Positions 1 through 9,650 are shown, counted from the first letter of the stretch. The stretch is DNA of 64,000 bases from Clavibacter phaseoli (GCF_021922925.1 NZ_CP040786.1:2108001-2172000); one strand, 5' to 3'. The notes: generated by a model from the letters alone, not told the origin. Program-made: numbers and translations.

Positions 1-33
1 GCACGCCGTCGAGCGCGACGACCGGACGGTCCG

Positions 34-834
34 TCACAGCTTCGCGTAGCGTGCGCGGGCGCCGCAGTACAGGCCGTAGGCGATGAGGCCGAGCCCGGTG
101 ATCGCGAGCACGGCGACGCCGGCGGGCAGTCCCGCGAGCGCCTGGAGCGCGCCGTCGAGCCCGGTCGCGCGGCTCGGGTCGGCCGTGACCGCGCCCACGA
201 TGAACAGCACGCCGACCGCGACGAGCGCGACGCCCTTGGCGACGTAGCCCGCGACGCCGAGCGCCGTGATCCCGCGCCCGAGCGATCCCGACGGCACCGA
301 TATGTCCTCGCGGAAGCGCTTCGTCGCGCCCTTGAACCCGAAGTAGACGCCGACCGCCACGACCGCGAGGCCGAGGATCACGAGCAGCACCACACCGCCG
401 GGCGCCGCGAGGAGCCGCGCGCTCAGCGACTGGGTCTGCTCGGAGGAGTCGCTGGATCCGCCGGTCGCGAAGCGCAGGGCCGTGAACGCGATCGCGAGGT
501 AGGCGACGGCCTTGCCGAGCTCCTTCGCGCGCGCCGCCCAGGTGCGCTTCGCGTCCTCGCCGCGCGCGAGCACGGTCTCGACGAGCTGCCAGAGGCCGAG
601 CCCGAGGAGGCCGACCACGACGACCCACAGCAGCACGCGGCCGCCGGGCGATCCCGCGATGGAGCCGAGCGCGCCGGACTGGTCGGCCTCGCCGCCCCCG
701 CCGCCGGTCGCGAGGCGGAACGCGATCACGCCGATGAGGAGGTGCAGCAGGCCGTTGACCGCGTGCCCGAGGCGCGCGGCGACAGCGAATCCGCGGGAGC
801 GCTGGAGGCTCGACGCGGCGCCGGTCGCGCTCAC
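34..834 (-). CDS. DUF1206 family membrane protein
   Basis: Membrane protein of 266 residues with three repeats of a two-helix unit, each with hydrophobic stretches ending in Gly-rich turns and short polar loops. This is the arrangement of the actinobacterial DUF1206 family (three repeats, six transmembrane segments), whose biochemical role is unknown. I chose the GTG at 834 because it overlaps the stop codon of the upstream permease gene as GTGA, so the two genes are probably translationally coupled. Reading frames open further upstream are only the shadow of the permease gene. Seen: length, hydrophobic repeats, coupling. Known: family membership has no defined function. Inferred: same operon and possibly same membrane process as the AI-2E family permease. 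Confidence 0.85.
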   Translation of the reverse strand: MSATGAASSLQRSRGFAVAARLGHAVNGLLHLLIGVIAFRLATGGGGGEADQSGALGSIAGSPGGRVLLWVVVVGLLGLGLWQLVETVLARGEDAKRTWAARAKELGKAVAYLAIAFTALRFATGGSSDSSEQTQSLSARLLAAPGGVVLLVILGLAVVAVGVYFGFKGATKRFREDISVPSGSLGRGITALGVAGYVAKGVALVAVGVLFIVGAVTADPSRATGLDGALQALAGLPAGVAVLAITGLGLIAYGLYCGARARYAKL

Positions 835-1982
835 GAGGCGGAGGACGCGGAGGGGCGGCCGGTGAGCTTCGCGGTGAGGCCGCGCGCGGCCCTCTTCACC
901 GGTTCGACGGGCGAGGACGCCGGCGGCTCCGGCTCCTCCTCGTCGGGCTCCATGATGATCTTCCACGCGGTCCAGGCGACGGCCGTGAGCGGCACCGAGA
1001 GGATCGCGCCGACGATGCCGCCGAGGATCGTGCCGGCCGTCAGCGCCAGCAGCACGACGAGGCCGTGCAGCTTGAGCGCGTTGCCGAGCACGACCGGCTG
1101 CAGCAGGTTGCCCTCGAGCTGGTTCACGAGGATCACGATGGCGACGACCCAGATCGCGGTGCCGAGGTCGTTGGTCACGAGCGCGACGAGCGCCGCGAGG
1201 ATGCCCGCGACGGTGGCGCCGACGATCGGCACGAACGCGCCGATGAACACCACGAGCGACAGCGGCAGCGCGAGCGGCACGCCGAGGATGAAGAGGCCGG
1301 CGCCGATGAAAACGGTGTCGACGAGCGCGACGGTCGCCGTGCCGCGGATGTAGCCGCCGAGCACCTTGGCGCCCTCGTGGCCCACGCGCACGGCGCGCTT
1401 GCGGCCGCGACCGCGGAACGGACGGATGAGGAAGGCCCAGATGCGCGGCCCGTCCTTGACGAAGTAGAAGAACACGACGAGCCCGAGCACCGCGCCGGTG
1501 ACGACCTCGGCCGCCGCGGAGACGCCCGCGATGGCGCCGGATCCGAACTGGCTGCTGGTGAGGAAGTCGACGGCCTGCTGGCGGAAGGAGTCGACCTGCG
1601 CCGAGTCGATCGGCAGCCCACCCTCCTCGATGAACGCCTGCAGCTGGTCGACGCCCTCGCTGGTGGCCTTCACGAGCGTCGGCCACTGGCTCTGCACGCC
1701 GAAGACGACGGCCGTGATGGCGCCGCCGAAGAGCACCAGCCCGGTGAGGAGCGCGATGACCGCGGCGAGGGCGTCGGGGACGCCGCGGCGCTCCATCCAC
1801 AGCACCATCGGGCGCACGGCGCACGCGAGGATCAGCGCGATGATCACCGGGATCACGACGAGCTTGAGCGAGATGGCGGCGTACACGATCGCGATGGCGA
1901 CCACGAGGACCGCCAGGATCTGCACGCAGCGGATGGAGAGGCGGCCGAGCTTGTCCTGCCAGACGGACTGCGGGGTGGTCAT
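831..1982 (-). CDS. AI-2E family transporter (putative permease)
   Basis: Integral membrane protein of 383 residues with about seven to eight hydrophobic segments. It begins with a paired helix around residues 18-55 and has the family's typical glycine- and proline-rich C-terminal half, including a Pro-Ile-Val-Gly motif near residue 250 and the Asn-Gln-Leu-Glu-Gly-Asn motif near residue 280. Members include autoinducer-2 exporters (TqsA) and sodium/proton antiporters, so the substrate cannot be assigned. The C-terminal tail of about 40 residues is acidic, then Pro- and Arg-rich, and cytoplasmic. The ATG at 1982 sits 7 nt after a TAGGGT -10-like box, so the message may be nearly leaderless, although a GGTGGAG stretch lies in the gap. 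Followed with a 4-nt overlap by the DUF1206 gene. Confidence 0.9.
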   Translation of the reverse strand: MTTPQSVWQDKLGRLSIRCVQILAVLVVAIAIVYAAISLKLVVIPVIIALILACAVRPMVLWMERRGVPDALAAVIALLTGLVLFGGAITAVVFGVQSQWPTLVKATSEGVDQLQAFIEEGGLPIDSAQVDSFRQQAVDFLTSSQFGSGAIAGVSAAAEVVTGAVLGLVVFFYFVKDGPRIWAFLIRPFRGRGRKRAVRVGHEGAKVLGGYIRGTATVALVDTVFIGAGLFILGVPLALPLSLVVFIGAFVPIVGATVAGILAALVALVTNDLGTAIWVVAIVILVNQLEGNLLQPVVLGNALKLHGLVVLLALTAGTILGGIVGAILSVPLTAVAWTAWKIIMEPDEEEPEPPASSPVEPVKRAARGLTAKLTGRPSASSAS

Positions 1983-1989
1983 GCGCTCC

Positions 1990-1995
1990 ACCCTA
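1990..1995 (-). promoter_or_regulatory. -10 box TAGGGT for the AI-2E permease
   Basis: On the minus strand TAGGGT lies 7 nt before the ATG at 1982, matching the actinobacterial TANNNT -10 pattern. No convincing -35 is visible, which is usual for these promoters. Confidence 0.5.
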
Positions 1996-2057
1996 CGGGC
2001 GGGCGGGCCGCGCGACCGGGCCGCGAGCCGGGCCCGGACACCCGCGTGACCGGCCGA

Positions 2058-2063
2058 TAGCCT
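2058..2063 (+). promoter_or_regulatory. -10 box TAGCCT, leaderless start
   Basis: TAGCCT is followed by exactly 6 nt and then the ATG at 2070. There is no ribosome-binding site in the gap, so the transcript is expected to start at or next to the A of ATG. The same geometry recurs at several other genes in this window. Confidence 0.55.
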
Positions 2064-2069
2064 CGACCC

Positions 2070-2645
2070 ATGGGACCCCGCCTCTCCGTCGTCCGCGAGG
2101 GCGCGCTCGACGTCGCCGACCACACGTCGATCGCGGCGCTCCTCGCGCTCGCGTTCCCCGACTTCCGCGAGGGCTACGCCGGCGCCCGCAGCTGGGCGGG
2201 CGCGCAGCCCGAGCTGAGGATCCTCGTGCACGACGGCGACGCGCTCGTGGCGCACGCGGGCCTCCGCCGCGTGTTCGTGGCGCTCGGCGACGGTGAGGGC
2301 GACCCGGCCGACGACCTGCTCGTGGGATCCACCGGCATGGTCGCCGTGCACCCGGACCGGCAGGGGCAGGGCCTCGGCACGCTGCTCGCCGACGGGATCC
2401 GCGGCGCCCTCGCCCGCCTGGCCGTCCCGTTCGGCCTCCTCGAGACGAGCGAGTCGACCACCGGCTACTACGCCCGCCACGGCTGGATCCCGCTCCCCGG
2501 CCGCACCGGCCACTACAACGGCTTCACCCTCCTCGGCGCCGCGGAGGTGGTGCACCAGGACCACGGCTGGCTGATGCTGCCCGTCACCTCCGCCGCCGCC
2601 GCGTTCCCCGCGGGCGACCTCCACGTGAACGGGCAGCTGGTGTGA
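2070..2645 (+). CDS. GNAT family N-acetyltransferase
   Basis: Protein of 191 residues with the GNAT acetyl-CoA binding signature in the middle: a beta strand ending in Val-His-Pro-Asp followed by the Arg/Gln-x-x-Gly-x-Gly/Ala loop (Arg-Gln-Gly-Gln-Gly-Leu-Gly-Thr, about residues 95-102). After it come the helix and the Tyr-Tyr-Ala-Arg-His-Gly strand of motif B near residues 133-138. Acyl acceptor unknown. The start is preceded by TAGCCT and 6 nt with no Shine-Dalgarno, so I infer leaderless translation. The stop codon overlaps the GTG of the next acetyltransferase by 4 nt, making a two-gene operon of non-identical GNATs divergent from the AI-2E permease. Confidence 0.85.
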   Translation: MGPRLSVVREGALDVADHTSIAALLALAFPDFREGYAGARSWAGAQPELRILVHDGDALVAHAGLRRVFVALGDGEGDPADDLLVGSTGMVAVHPDRQGQGLGTLLADGIRGALARLAVPFGLLETSESTTGYYARHGWIPLPGRTGHYNGFTLLGAAEVVHQDHGWLMLPVTSAAAAFPAGDLHVNGQLV

Positions 2646-3163
2646 GCGCGCCCGCCGCCGTGATCCGCCGGGTGCGGCCCGAGGACTGGCGCGAGTACCG
2701 CGCCCTCCGCCTCGAGATGCTCGAGGACACCCCGCTCGCCTACCTCGAGACGCTCGAGAGCGCCCTGACCCGGCCCGACTCCGACTGGCAGGGCCGCACC
2801 CTGCGCGCGGCGCGCCCCGGCAACACGGCCTACGCCGCGGTGGATCCCGCCTCCGGCCGATGGCTCGGCGCCATGAACGCGTACGTCGCGACCGACCCCA
2901 CCCGCGTGATGCTCGTGAGCGTCTACATCACCCCGTCGGCCCGGGGTCGCGCCGCGGGCGTCACCGACATGCTCCTCGACGCCGTCATCGCCTGGGCCCG
3001 CGACCGCCCTTGCGCCCGCGCCCTCCGCCTCGAGGTGCACGAGGACAACCCGCGCGCCCGCGCCTACTACGAGCGCCGCGGCTTCGTCCTCACGGGCCGC
3101 AACGTGCCGTACGCGCTGGACCGCACGCAGAAGGACCTGGAGATGGAGCTGCCGCTCGTCTGA
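2642..3163 (+). CDS. GNAT family N-acetyltransferase
   Basis: Protein of 173 residues, a second GNAT-fold acetyltransferase translated from a GTG that overlaps the upstream TGA. Visible elements are the N-terminal Arg-Val-Arg-Pro-Glu-Asp-Trp strand typical of the fold, a central Val-Tyr-Ile-Thr-Pro-Ser-Ala-Arg-Gly-Arg-Ala-Ala-Gly acetyl-CoA loop (about 94-108), and the C-terminal His-Glu-Asp-Asn-Pro-Arg-Ala-Arg-Ala-Tyr-Tyr-Glu-Arg-Arg-Gly-Phe motif (from about 137) seen in small-molecule and RimI-like acetyltransferases. The acceptor is not predictable. A strong hairpin follows, separating it from the convergent catalase gene. Confidence 0.88.
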   Translation: MSAPAAVIRRVRPEDWREYRALRLEMLEDTPLAYLETLESALTRPDSDWQGRTLRAARPGNTAYAAVDPASGRWLGAMNAYVATDPTRVMLVSVYITPSARGRAAGVTDMLLDAVIAWARDRPCARALRLEVHEDNPRARAYYERRGFVLTGRNVPYALDRTQKDLEMELPLV

Positions 3164-3183
3164 GCGCATGCGCCCCGCACGCG

Positions 3184-3220
3184 ACGACGCCCGCCCCCTC
3201 ACCGAGGGGACGGGCGTCGT
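3184..3220. terminator. Bidirectional hairpin terminator
   Basis: Inverted repeat with 17-bp arms, one mismatch and a 3-nt loop, between the convergent GNAT and catalase genes. There is no U-tract, as is usual in this GC-rich genome. Confidence 0.75.
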
Positions 3221-3250
3221 GTCGTTCGATCAGCGGATCACCGCCGCGGC

Positions 3251-4780
3251 TCAGTGGGCCGCGACGCCGACCTCCTCGGCGTCGCGCGTCGGGCCGGGGG
3301 TGGCCTCGGCGACGGGCGCGTCACCGGCGAGCGGCGGCAGGCCGGCGGCGACGGCCGCACCGAGCCAGGCGTCGACGTTCGTCCAGTACTGGATGACGCG
3401 GGCGCGGAGCTCGGCCGTGGTGACCTTGCTCACGTGGCCGACGATGTTGCCGACGAGGCGCTCGCGCTGGGCGTCGTCCATCGACTCGTTGACGAGCATC
3501 CGGGCCTGGACGAAGTCGTCGTCCTCGGCGTGCAGCGTGGCGGCCGCGCGGACGAGCTCGCCGTCCTGCTCCCAGCCGGCGCTCTCCGCGGCGCGAGCCG
3601 GGTCGGCGTGCGCGCCGCCCAGCGAGTTCGGCGCGTAGACGGGCGTGCCGGCGTCCTGGAAGGTGTAGCGCCCGGCGCCGTCCTTCGAGTAGCTGTGCAC
3701 GGGCGACTTCGGCGCGTTCACCGGCAGCTGCGCGTGGTTGGTGCCCACGCGGTAGCGGTGCGCGTCGGCGTAGCTGAAGATGCGCGCGAGGAGCATCTTG
3801 TCGGGGCTGGTCTGGATCCCGGGCACGAAGTTCGAGGGCGCGAACGCGGCCTGCTCGATCTGCGCGAAGTAGTTCTCCGGGTTCCGGTTCAGGGTCATGG
3901 TGCCGACCTCGATGCGCGGGTAGTCCTTCTGCGACCAGACCTTGGTGAGGTCGAACGGGTTGAACCGGTACGACTTCGCCTCCTCGTAGGGCATGATCTG
4001 CACCTCGAGCTTCCACTCCGGGTAGTCGCCGCGGTCGATGGCCTCGGTGAGGTCGCGGATGTGGAAGTCGGCGTCCTCGCCAGCGATCTGATCGGCCTGC
4101 TCCTGCTTGAGGATCTCGATGCCCTGCTGGGTCTTGAAGTGGTACTTCACCCAGAAGCGCTCGCCGGCCGCGTTGATCCACTGGTACGTGTGCGAGCCGA
4201 AGCCGTCCATGTGGCGCCACGAGGAGGGCAGGCCGCGGTCGCCCATGAGCCACGTGACCTGGTGGGCCGACTCGGGCGAGAGCGTCCAGAAGTCCCACTG
4301 CATGTCGTGGTCGCGGAGGTGCGAGCCCGGCAGGCGCTTCTGCGAGCGGATGAAGTCGGGGAACTTGATCCCGTCGCGGATGAAGAAGACGGGCGTGTTG
4401 TTGCCGACGAGGTCGTAGTTGCCCTCGTCCGTGTAGAACTTCAGCGCGAAGCCGCGCGGGTCGCGCCACGTGTCGGGGCTGCCCTGCTCGCCGGCGACGG
4501 TGCTGAACCGCGCGAGCATCTCGACCTCGGCGCCGGGCTGGAAGAGCGAGGCGCGGGTGTACGCGCTCACGTCGCCCGTGACGCGGAAGGTGCCGAAGGC
4601 GCCGCCGCCCTTGGCGTGGACGACGCGCTCCGGGATGCGCTCGCGGTTGAACTGCGCGAGCTTCTCGACGAGGTAGTGGTCGTGCAGCGGGATGGCGCCG
4701 TCGGGGCCGACGGAGAGCGAGTGCTCGTCGCTGGCGACCGGAGCGCCGGAGTCGGTGGTCGTGAACTTCTGGTCGGTCAT
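3251..4780 (-). CDS. katA: Catalase (monofunctional haem catalase)
   Basis: Haem catalase of 509 residues, the small-subunit clade length. It converts hydrogen peroxide to water and oxygen in the cytoplasm. Catalytic His55 lies in Val-Val-His-Ala-Lys-Gly-Gly-Gly, the distal Asn in Gly-Asn-Asn-Thr-Pro-Val-Phe-Phe near residue 130, and the proximal haem-ligand Tyr in Arg-Ile-Phe-Ser-Tyr-Ala-Asp-Ala-His near residue 340. The ATG at 4780 has a GGAG seven bases upstream. The Fur-type regulator gene lies immediately upstream on the same strand (77 nt gap). The layout fits the furA-katG or perR-kat arrangement in which the regulator and catalase are co-induced by peroxide. All haem and active-site motifs are intact. 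Confidence 0.97.
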   Translation of the reverse strand: MTDQKFTTTDSGAPVASDEHSLSVGPDGAIPLHDHYLVEKLAQFNRERIPERVVHAKGGGAFGTFRVTGDVSAYTRASLFQPGAEVEMLARFSTVAGEQGSPDTWRDPRGFALKFYTDEGNYDLVGNNTPVFFIRDGIKFPDFIRSQKRLPGSHLRDHDMQWDFWTLSPESAHQVTWLMGDRGLPSSWRHMDGFGSHTYQWINAAGERFWVKYHFKTQQGIEILKQEQADQIAGEDADFHIRDLTEAIDRGDYPEWKLEVQIMPYEEAKSYRFNPFDLTKVWSQKDYPRIEVGTMTLNRNPENYFAQIEQAAFAPSNFVPGIQTSPDKMLLARIFSYADAHRYRVGTNHAQLPVNAPKSPVHSYSKDGAGRYTFQDAGTPVYAPNSLGGAHADPARAAESAGWEQDGELVRAAATLHAEDDDFVQARMLVNESMDDAQRERLVGNIVGHVSKVTTAELRARVIQYWTNVDAWLGAAVAAGLPPLAGDAPVAEATPGPTRDAEEVGVAAH

Positions 4781-4857
4781 GGTGTTTCTCCTGTCAGCGG
4801 TGGAACGGGGAGGTGCTGGCTCGGGTCGTCCGGCCGGGGGCGGGCCGGTGGCGACGG

Positions 4858-5343
4858 TCAGGTCGCGACGGTGGCACCGGGATCCGCGGTCGCGGTCCGG
4901 CAGGCGGGGCACAGGCCCCAGTACGTCACCTCGGCGCTCGCCACGAGGAACCCTGCCGAGTCGGACGGCGTGAGGCAGGGGGACTCCCCCACCGCGCAGT
5001 CCACGTCGACGATCGTCCGGCAGGACGTGCACACGAGGTGATGGTGATTGTCGCCCGTCCGCCGCTCGTAGCGCGCGGACGATCCCGCGGGCTCGATGCG
5101 GCGCACGAGCCCCGCGGCCGCGAGCGCGCCGAGCACGCCGTAGACCGCCTGGATGCTCGTGCCGGGGAGCTCGCCCTTCACCGCGCGCAGCACCTCGTCG
5201 GCGTCCGAGTGCGGATTCGCGTCGATCGCCGTGAGGACGGCCACGCGCGGCCGGGTCACGCGGAGGCCCGCCCCGCGGAGCGCGACGCGCAGGGCGTCGG
5301 CGTCGAGGGGCGGCGCGTGGTGGTGCGCGTGGGCGGTGGGCAT
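4858..5343 (-). CDS. Fur family peroxide/metal-responsive repressor (FurA/PerR-like)
   Basis: Regulator of 161 residues. The N-terminal His-rich stretch is followed by a winged helix (about residues 16-85) with the Fur recognition-helix consensus Gly-Thr-Ser-Ile-Gln-Ala-Val-Tyr. The dimerisation/metal domain has His-His-His-Leu-Val-Cys-Thr-Ser-Cys and, near the C terminus, Cys-Pro-Ala-Cys, i.e. both CxxC pairs of the structural zinc site. Position directly upstream of katA and the FurA/CatR/PerR precedent suggest it represses itself and catalase and is inactivated by peroxide. Fur-family metal specificity cannot be read from sequence alone. A GTGGT-N7-ACCAC palindrome lies just upstream of the start. 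Confidence 0.88.
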   Translation of the reverse strand: MPTAHAHHHAPPLDADALRVALRGAGLRVTRPRVAVLTAIDANPHSDADEVLRAVKGELPGTSIQAVYGVLGALAAAGLVRRIEPAGSSARYERRTGDNHHHLVCTSCRTIVDVDCAVGESPCLTPSDSAGFLVASAEVTYWGLCPACRTATADPGATVAT

Positions 5344-5371
5344 GGCATCGAGTAGAGCACACTTCCCTTGA

Positions 5372-5388
5372 GTGGTTCAAAACACCAC
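5372..5388. promoter_or_regulatory. Candidate Fur-type operator upstream of the furA-like gene
   Basis: GTGGT, 7 nt, ACCAC inverted repeat in the most A/T-rich patch of the intergenic region, 29 nt upstream of the regulator start. It is in the right position for autoregulation. The match to characterised peroxide-regulator boxes is not exact. Confidence 0.4.
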
Positions 5389-5468
5389 GTGAACGCGGCG
5401 CGTCGCGGACAGGAGCGTGCCTAGGCTCGAGAGGCGGCCCATCCGGCCGCAGGAGAACGGAGCACCGC

Positions 5469-6458
<990 letters not shown>

Positions 6459-6472
6459 TCCCCTGGCACGCC

Positions 6473-6506
6473 CGCGGGCCCGGTCGCCTCGGCGGCCGGG
6501 CCCGCG
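6473..6506. terminator. Hairpin terminator
   Basis: Perfect 11-bp inverted repeat around a 12-nt loop between the convergent aldo/keto reductase and nitrilase-family genes. Confidence 0.7.
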
Positions 6507-6531
6507 TCGTGTCCTCAGCGCGACGCGCGGA

Positions 6532-7371
6532 TCAGACCGCCTGCTCGAGCCCCCGACGCCTGTTCGCGAGCACGGGCAGCGTGCCGCGCGCGGCCTCGAC
6601 GGCCGAGGGGTCGATGTCGACGACGAGCAGCTCCTCCTCGCCGCCGAGGCGGTGCAGCACCTCGCCGAGCGGGGAGACGACGGCGCTGCGGCCGATGCCC
6701 GTGGGCGCGCCGCTCGCGGGGTCGTGGCCGCGGGATCCGGCGGGCAGGGTCGCGGGGTCGCCCTGGCCGACCGCGACCACGAAGGTCGTGGAGTCGAGCG
6801 CGCGGGCCCGCAGCAGGAGGTCCCACTGGTCGGCCTTGCCGGGGCCGGCTCCCCAGCTCGCGCAGACGACGCTGACGGCGGCGCCGCGGTCGGCGCCCGC
6901 GAGGAACAGCGCGGGGAAGCGCACGTCGTAGCAGGTGGCGAGGGAGGCGCGCGTGCCGCCGACCTCGATCACGGCGACGCTCTCGCCCGGGTCGACGGCG
7001 TCGGACTCGCGGAAGCCGAACGCGTCGAAGAGGTGGATCTTGTCGTACGACCCGGCACCCGCGGCCTCCTGGCCGGACGGCCGGGCGACGAGGAGCGTGT
7101 TGCGCACGCGGCCGTCCGCGCCGGGCGTGAACATGCCCGCGACGATCGTGACGCCGAGCCGGTCCGCCACCGAACGCACGCCCGAGGCCCACGGCCCGTC
7201 GAGCGGCTCCGCGATCTCGGGCAGCGGGTTCCCGAACGCGCGCTGCGCCGCCTCCGGGAACACCACGAGCTCGGCGCCCTGCCGCGCGGCGTCCTCCGCG
7301 AAGGCGGTGATCCGTGCGAGGTTCTCCGCGGGATCCGGCGAGCTGATGATCTGGGCGAGCGCGATCTTCAT
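6532..7371 (-). CDS. Carbon-nitrogen hydrolase (nitrilase superfamily amidase)
   Basis: Enzyme of 279 residues with the full nitrilase-superfamily triad: Glu40 in Val-Val-Phe-Pro-Glu, Lys111 in Tyr-Asp-Lys-Ile-His-Leu, and Cys147 in Ala-Thr-Cys-Tyr-Asp-Val-Arg-Phe-Pro. The family hydrolyses amide or nitrile C-N bonds. Length and the Cys-Tyr-Asp-Val-Arg motif resemble the omega-amidase/Nit2-type branch rather than true nitrilases. The ATG at 7371 has GAGGAGG just upstream. The gene diverges from a GntR regulator across only 28 bp containing an ATGTATACAT palindrome, so its control by that regulator is likely. Context suggests amide catabolism. The substrate is not known. Confidence 0.9.
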   Translation of the reverse strand: MKIALAQIISSPDPAENLARITAFAEDAARQGAELVVFPEAAQRAFGNPLPEIAEPLDGPWASGVRSVADRLGVTIVAGMFTPGADGRVRNTLLVARPSGQEAAGAGSYDKIHLFDAFGFRESDAVDPGESVAVIEVGGTRASLATCYDVRFPALFLAGADRGAAVSVVCASWGAGPGKADQWDLLLRARALDSTTFVVAVGQGDPATLPAGSRGHDPASGAPTGIGRSAVVSPLGEVLHRLGGEEELLVVDIDPSAVEAARGTLPVLANRRRGLEQAV

Positions 7372-7384
7372 GGTCCTCCTCGTG

Positions 7385-7394
7385 ATGTATACAT
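7385..7394. promoter_or_regulatory. Candidate GntR operator (TGTATACA core)
   Basis: Perfect 10-bp palindrome ATGTATACAT in the 28-bp gap between the divergent nitrilase and GntR genes. It overlaps the position of a -10 element for the GntR gene. The 8-bp core TGTATACA is found again at 14683-14690 between the MFS and DUF2848 genes. Confidence 0.6.
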
Positions 7395-7399
7395 AGCGT

Positions 7400-8074
7400 A
7401 TGCGAGAACGGGCGGGCGATCCAGGCACCTCGGCGAGCGCCCTCTCCGGCCGCGAGCGGGCCTACGAGTTCCTGCACGCGCACGTCCTCACCGACCCGGA
7501 CCAGCAGGGCGCGTTCCTCAACGAGCAGGAGCTCGCGGAGCGCATCGGCGTCTCCCGCACGCCCGTCCGCGAGGCCCTGCTGCTGCTCGCCGCCGACGAC
7601 CTGGTGGAGATGATCCCCAAGCGCGGCGCCCGGATCCCCGTCATCACGGGCCGCCAGATCGCCGAGCTGATGGAGCTGCGCGGCGTCCTCGAACGGCACG
7701 CCGCCACGAGCGCCGTGGAGCACGACCGCACGCCGCTCGACGCGATGCGCGACGTGCTCGAGCAGCAGCGCGCCATGGTCGAGACGCCGCCGCGCGAGAG
7801 CGGCCGGGAGTTCATCGAGCACGACCGCCGCTTCCACCAGCTCCTCGTCGACGCCGCGGGCAGCGAGCTCATGAGCCGCACCTACGCGAAGCTCCGCGCG
7901 CGGCAGATCCTCGTCGGCGTCGAGGCGCTCTACCGCGCCACCGACCGGCAGGACCGCGTCTGCGAGGAGCACGCCGGGATCGTCGACGCGCTGGCCGCGG
8001 GCGACGCCGCGGCCGCCCGCGACGCGATCGACCGCCACCTCGCGGTCACGCTCGAGGTGCTGCTGCGCGCCTGA
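7400..8074 (+). CDS. GntR family transcriptional regulator, FCD domain
   Basis: Regulator of 224 residues. The N-terminal winged helix (about 15-80) has Ala-Glu-Arg-Ile-Gly-Val-Ser-Arg-Thr-Pro-Val-Arg-Glu-Ala-Leu, the diagnostic GntR recognition helix. The C-terminal all-helical FCD ligand domain has the metal-binding pattern Asp...Phe-His (His-Asp-Arg-Arg-Phe-His, about 131-136) and a later Glu-Glu-His and His. FCD domains bind carboxylates and related metabolites. The ATG has no Shine-Dalgarno and follows TATACA by 6 nt, so it may be leaderless, with the operator in the -10 region giving direct autorepression. Likely controls the divergent amidohydrolase and, through a second copy of the site, the MFS/DUF2848 pair. 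Confidence 0.9.
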   Translation: MRERAGDPGTSASALSGRERAYEFLHAHVLTDPDQQGAFLNEQELAERIGVSRTPVREALLLLAADDLVEMIPKRGARIPVITGRQIAELMELRGVLERHAATSAVEHDRTPLDAMRDVLEQQRAMVETPPRESGREFIEHDRRFHQLLVDAAGSELMSRTYAKLRARQILVGVEALYRATDRQDRVCEEHAGIVDALAAGDAAAARDAIDRHLAVTLEVLLRA

Positions 8075-8090
8075 CGCGGCGCCCGCCGCA

Positions 8091-8121
8091 CCGCGGGGTC
8101 GCGCGCGCCGCGGCCCCGCGG
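8091..8121. terminator. Hairpin terminator
   Basis: 8-bp perfect arms (CCGCGGGG and CCCCGCGG) between the convergent GntR and acetamidase genes. Confidence 0.5.
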
Positions 8122-8122
8122 G

Positions 8123-9241
8123 TCAGTGCCAGGACGCGAAGTCGGCCTTGCGGATCATGCAGTGCACGCCCTTCACCTGGTCCACGACCTGGGACACCTC
8201 GAAGTCGCCGGCCGCCGAGAGGTAGGCGAGCGCCACCGAGCGCGCGAGGTCGAAGCGCGTCGCGAGGAAGTCGACCGCGTTGCGCACGGCGTTCCGCATC
8301 GCGACGTCGAGGTCCACGTCCATGCCCGTGGGGATCCAGTGCGTCGGCGTCTCGAGCACGGGCTCCGCGAGCCCGCCCGTCGCGCGCCGCGCCTCGGCGC
8401 CCGAGAGGGTCGTGAGCCGGAGGGTCGCCCGCAGCGGCGCCTCGAACGCGGTGAGCGCGACCTCGCCGTTGCCCTGCGCGAAGTGCGGGTCTCCGGTGGA
8501 GAAGAGGGCCTCGTCGGCGAGCACGGGCAGGTAGAGGGTCGACCCGGCGATCGCGTGCTTCACGTCGATGTTGCCGCCGAAGCGCCCCGGCGGCACCGAG
8601 TGGTGCGCCTCGGACCCGGGCGTGGCCACGGCCATGAGGCCGAGGAACGGCGCGAGCGGGAAGGCGAGCGTGCGGGCGTCGCCGGCGTGGATCACGCCGA
8701 CGCGGCGCCCGTCGCGCTCCTCCACCCAGGCGAAGTGGCTGACGGATCCGCCCGTGATGATCGTGTCGACGTCGCGCGTGGCCAGCGAGTGCGGGTCGGC
8801 CGGCATCTCCCCGGCGAGCGCGCCGAACCCGTGCCGGTTGCTGATGAAGCCGTAGGGCACGCGCGGCGCCAGGTCGAGCACGTCGACGCGCAGCACGTCG
8901 CCCGGTCGCGCGCCGCGGACGCCCACCGGTCCCGTGACCACGTGCGGGCCGTCCGCCTCGGTGTTCGCGATCCCGCTCGCCGCGATGTCCACCGCGTCGT
9001 CGAGCACGCGGTCGCGCCCGACGCCGAACTGGGCGAGGTAGGCGACGGGATCCCGGCCCTGGTCGTCGAGGATCCCCTCGTGGCTGACGGTGTCGATCGT
9101 CACGGCCTCCCCCGACGCGACCGTCAGCACGGGCCGGCTCTCCGCGGTCGGCAGCCAGCCCCAGCGGATCTCGTCCGCCCGCGACGGCAGGTGGTGCCGC
9201 CCGAGGACCGGTCCGGTGCCGGACTGCAGGACGTCGCTCAT
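8123..9241 (-). CDS. Acetamidase/formamidase family protein
   Basis: Protein of 372 residues of the FmdA/AmdA acetamidase-formamidase family, which hydrolyses small amides to ammonia and a carboxylate. Typical features include a central Gly-Gly-Asn-Ile-Asp segment near residue 222, Ala-Gly-Asp-Ala within a His-containing stretch near 178-183, and the Gly-Asp-Pro-His-Phe-Ala-Gln-Gly-Asn-Gly-Glu-Val signature near 255-266. The ATG at 9241 overlaps the stop of the RidA gene (ATGA), making it the last gene of the operon that begins with the ABC-transporter solute-binding protein. Substrate could be a simple amide or a larger catabolite released by the upstream enzymes; not decidable from sequence. 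Confidence 0.9.
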   Translation of the reverse strand: MSDVLQSGTGPVLGRHHLPSRADEIRWGWLPTAESRPVLTVASGEAVTIDTVSHEGILDDQGRDPVAYLAQFGVGRDRVLDDAVDIAASGIANTEADGPHVVTGPVGVRGARPGDVLRVDVLDLAPRVPYGFISNRHGFGALAGEMPADPHSLATRDVDTIITGGSVSHFAWVEERDGRRVGVIHAGDARTLAFPLAPFLGLMAVATPGSEAHHSVPPGRFGGNIDVKHAIAGSTLYLPVLADEALFSTGDPHFAQGNGEVALTAFEAPLRATLRLTTLSGAEARRATGGLAEPVLETPTHWIPTGMDVDLDVAMRNAVRNAVDFLATRFDLARSVALAYLSAAGDFEVSQVVDQVKGVHCMIRKADFASWH

Positions 9242-9648
9242 CGCGTCCCCCCGCCGGGGATCCCGACGACGAGGTCGATCTCCACCGTGGCGCCGACCGC
9301 GAGCCCCGTGACGCCCACGCAGGTGCGGCTCGGCAGGGGCCCCGCGAACCAGGAGCGGTACTCCTCGTTGAAGCGGTCGAAGTCCCCGAAGTCGGTGAGG
9401 TAGACGCGCACCATGAGGGCGTCGTCGAGCGTGGCGCCGAAGCGGGCGACCACGGCCGTGAGGTTCGCGAGCACCTGCCGGGTCTCGGCGACGAGGCCGC
9501 CGCCGACGAGCTCGCCGGTCGCGGGATCCGTCGGCATCTGCCCGGTCACGTACAGGGTGTCGCCCCAGCGGGTGGCGTGCGCGAACGGGCCGACCTGCGG
9601 CGGCACGCCGGTGGAGGCGTCGAAGGAGTGGACGGTGCGCTCGGTCAT
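9238..9648 (-). CDS. RidA family protein (imine/enamine deaminase-like)
   Basis: Protein of 136 residues, a YjgF/YER057c/UK114 (RidA) fold member. It has Thr-Gly-Gln-Met-Pro-Thr-Asp near residue 35-41, Gln-Val-Leu-Ala-Asn-Leu after residue 55, and the terminal strand motif Arg-Thr-Cys-Val-Gly-Val near 107-112, where the Arg normally contacts the carboxylate of the substrate imine. RidA proteins remove reactive enamine/imine intermediates, and paralogues in catabolic operons hydrolyse pathway-specific intermediates. The ATG at 9648 has GGAGG upstream. It is wedged between the ABC ATPase (2-nt gap) and the acetamidase (4-nt overlap), pointing to a dedicated step of this pathway. Confidence 0.9.
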   Translation of the reverse strand: MTERTVHSFDASTGVPPQVGPFAHATRWGDTLYVTGQMPTDPATGELVGGGLVAETRQVLANLTAVVARFGATLDDALMVRVYLTDFGDFDRFNEEYRSWFAGPLPSRTCVGVTGLAVGATVEIDLVVGIPGGGTR

Positions 9649-9650
9649 GG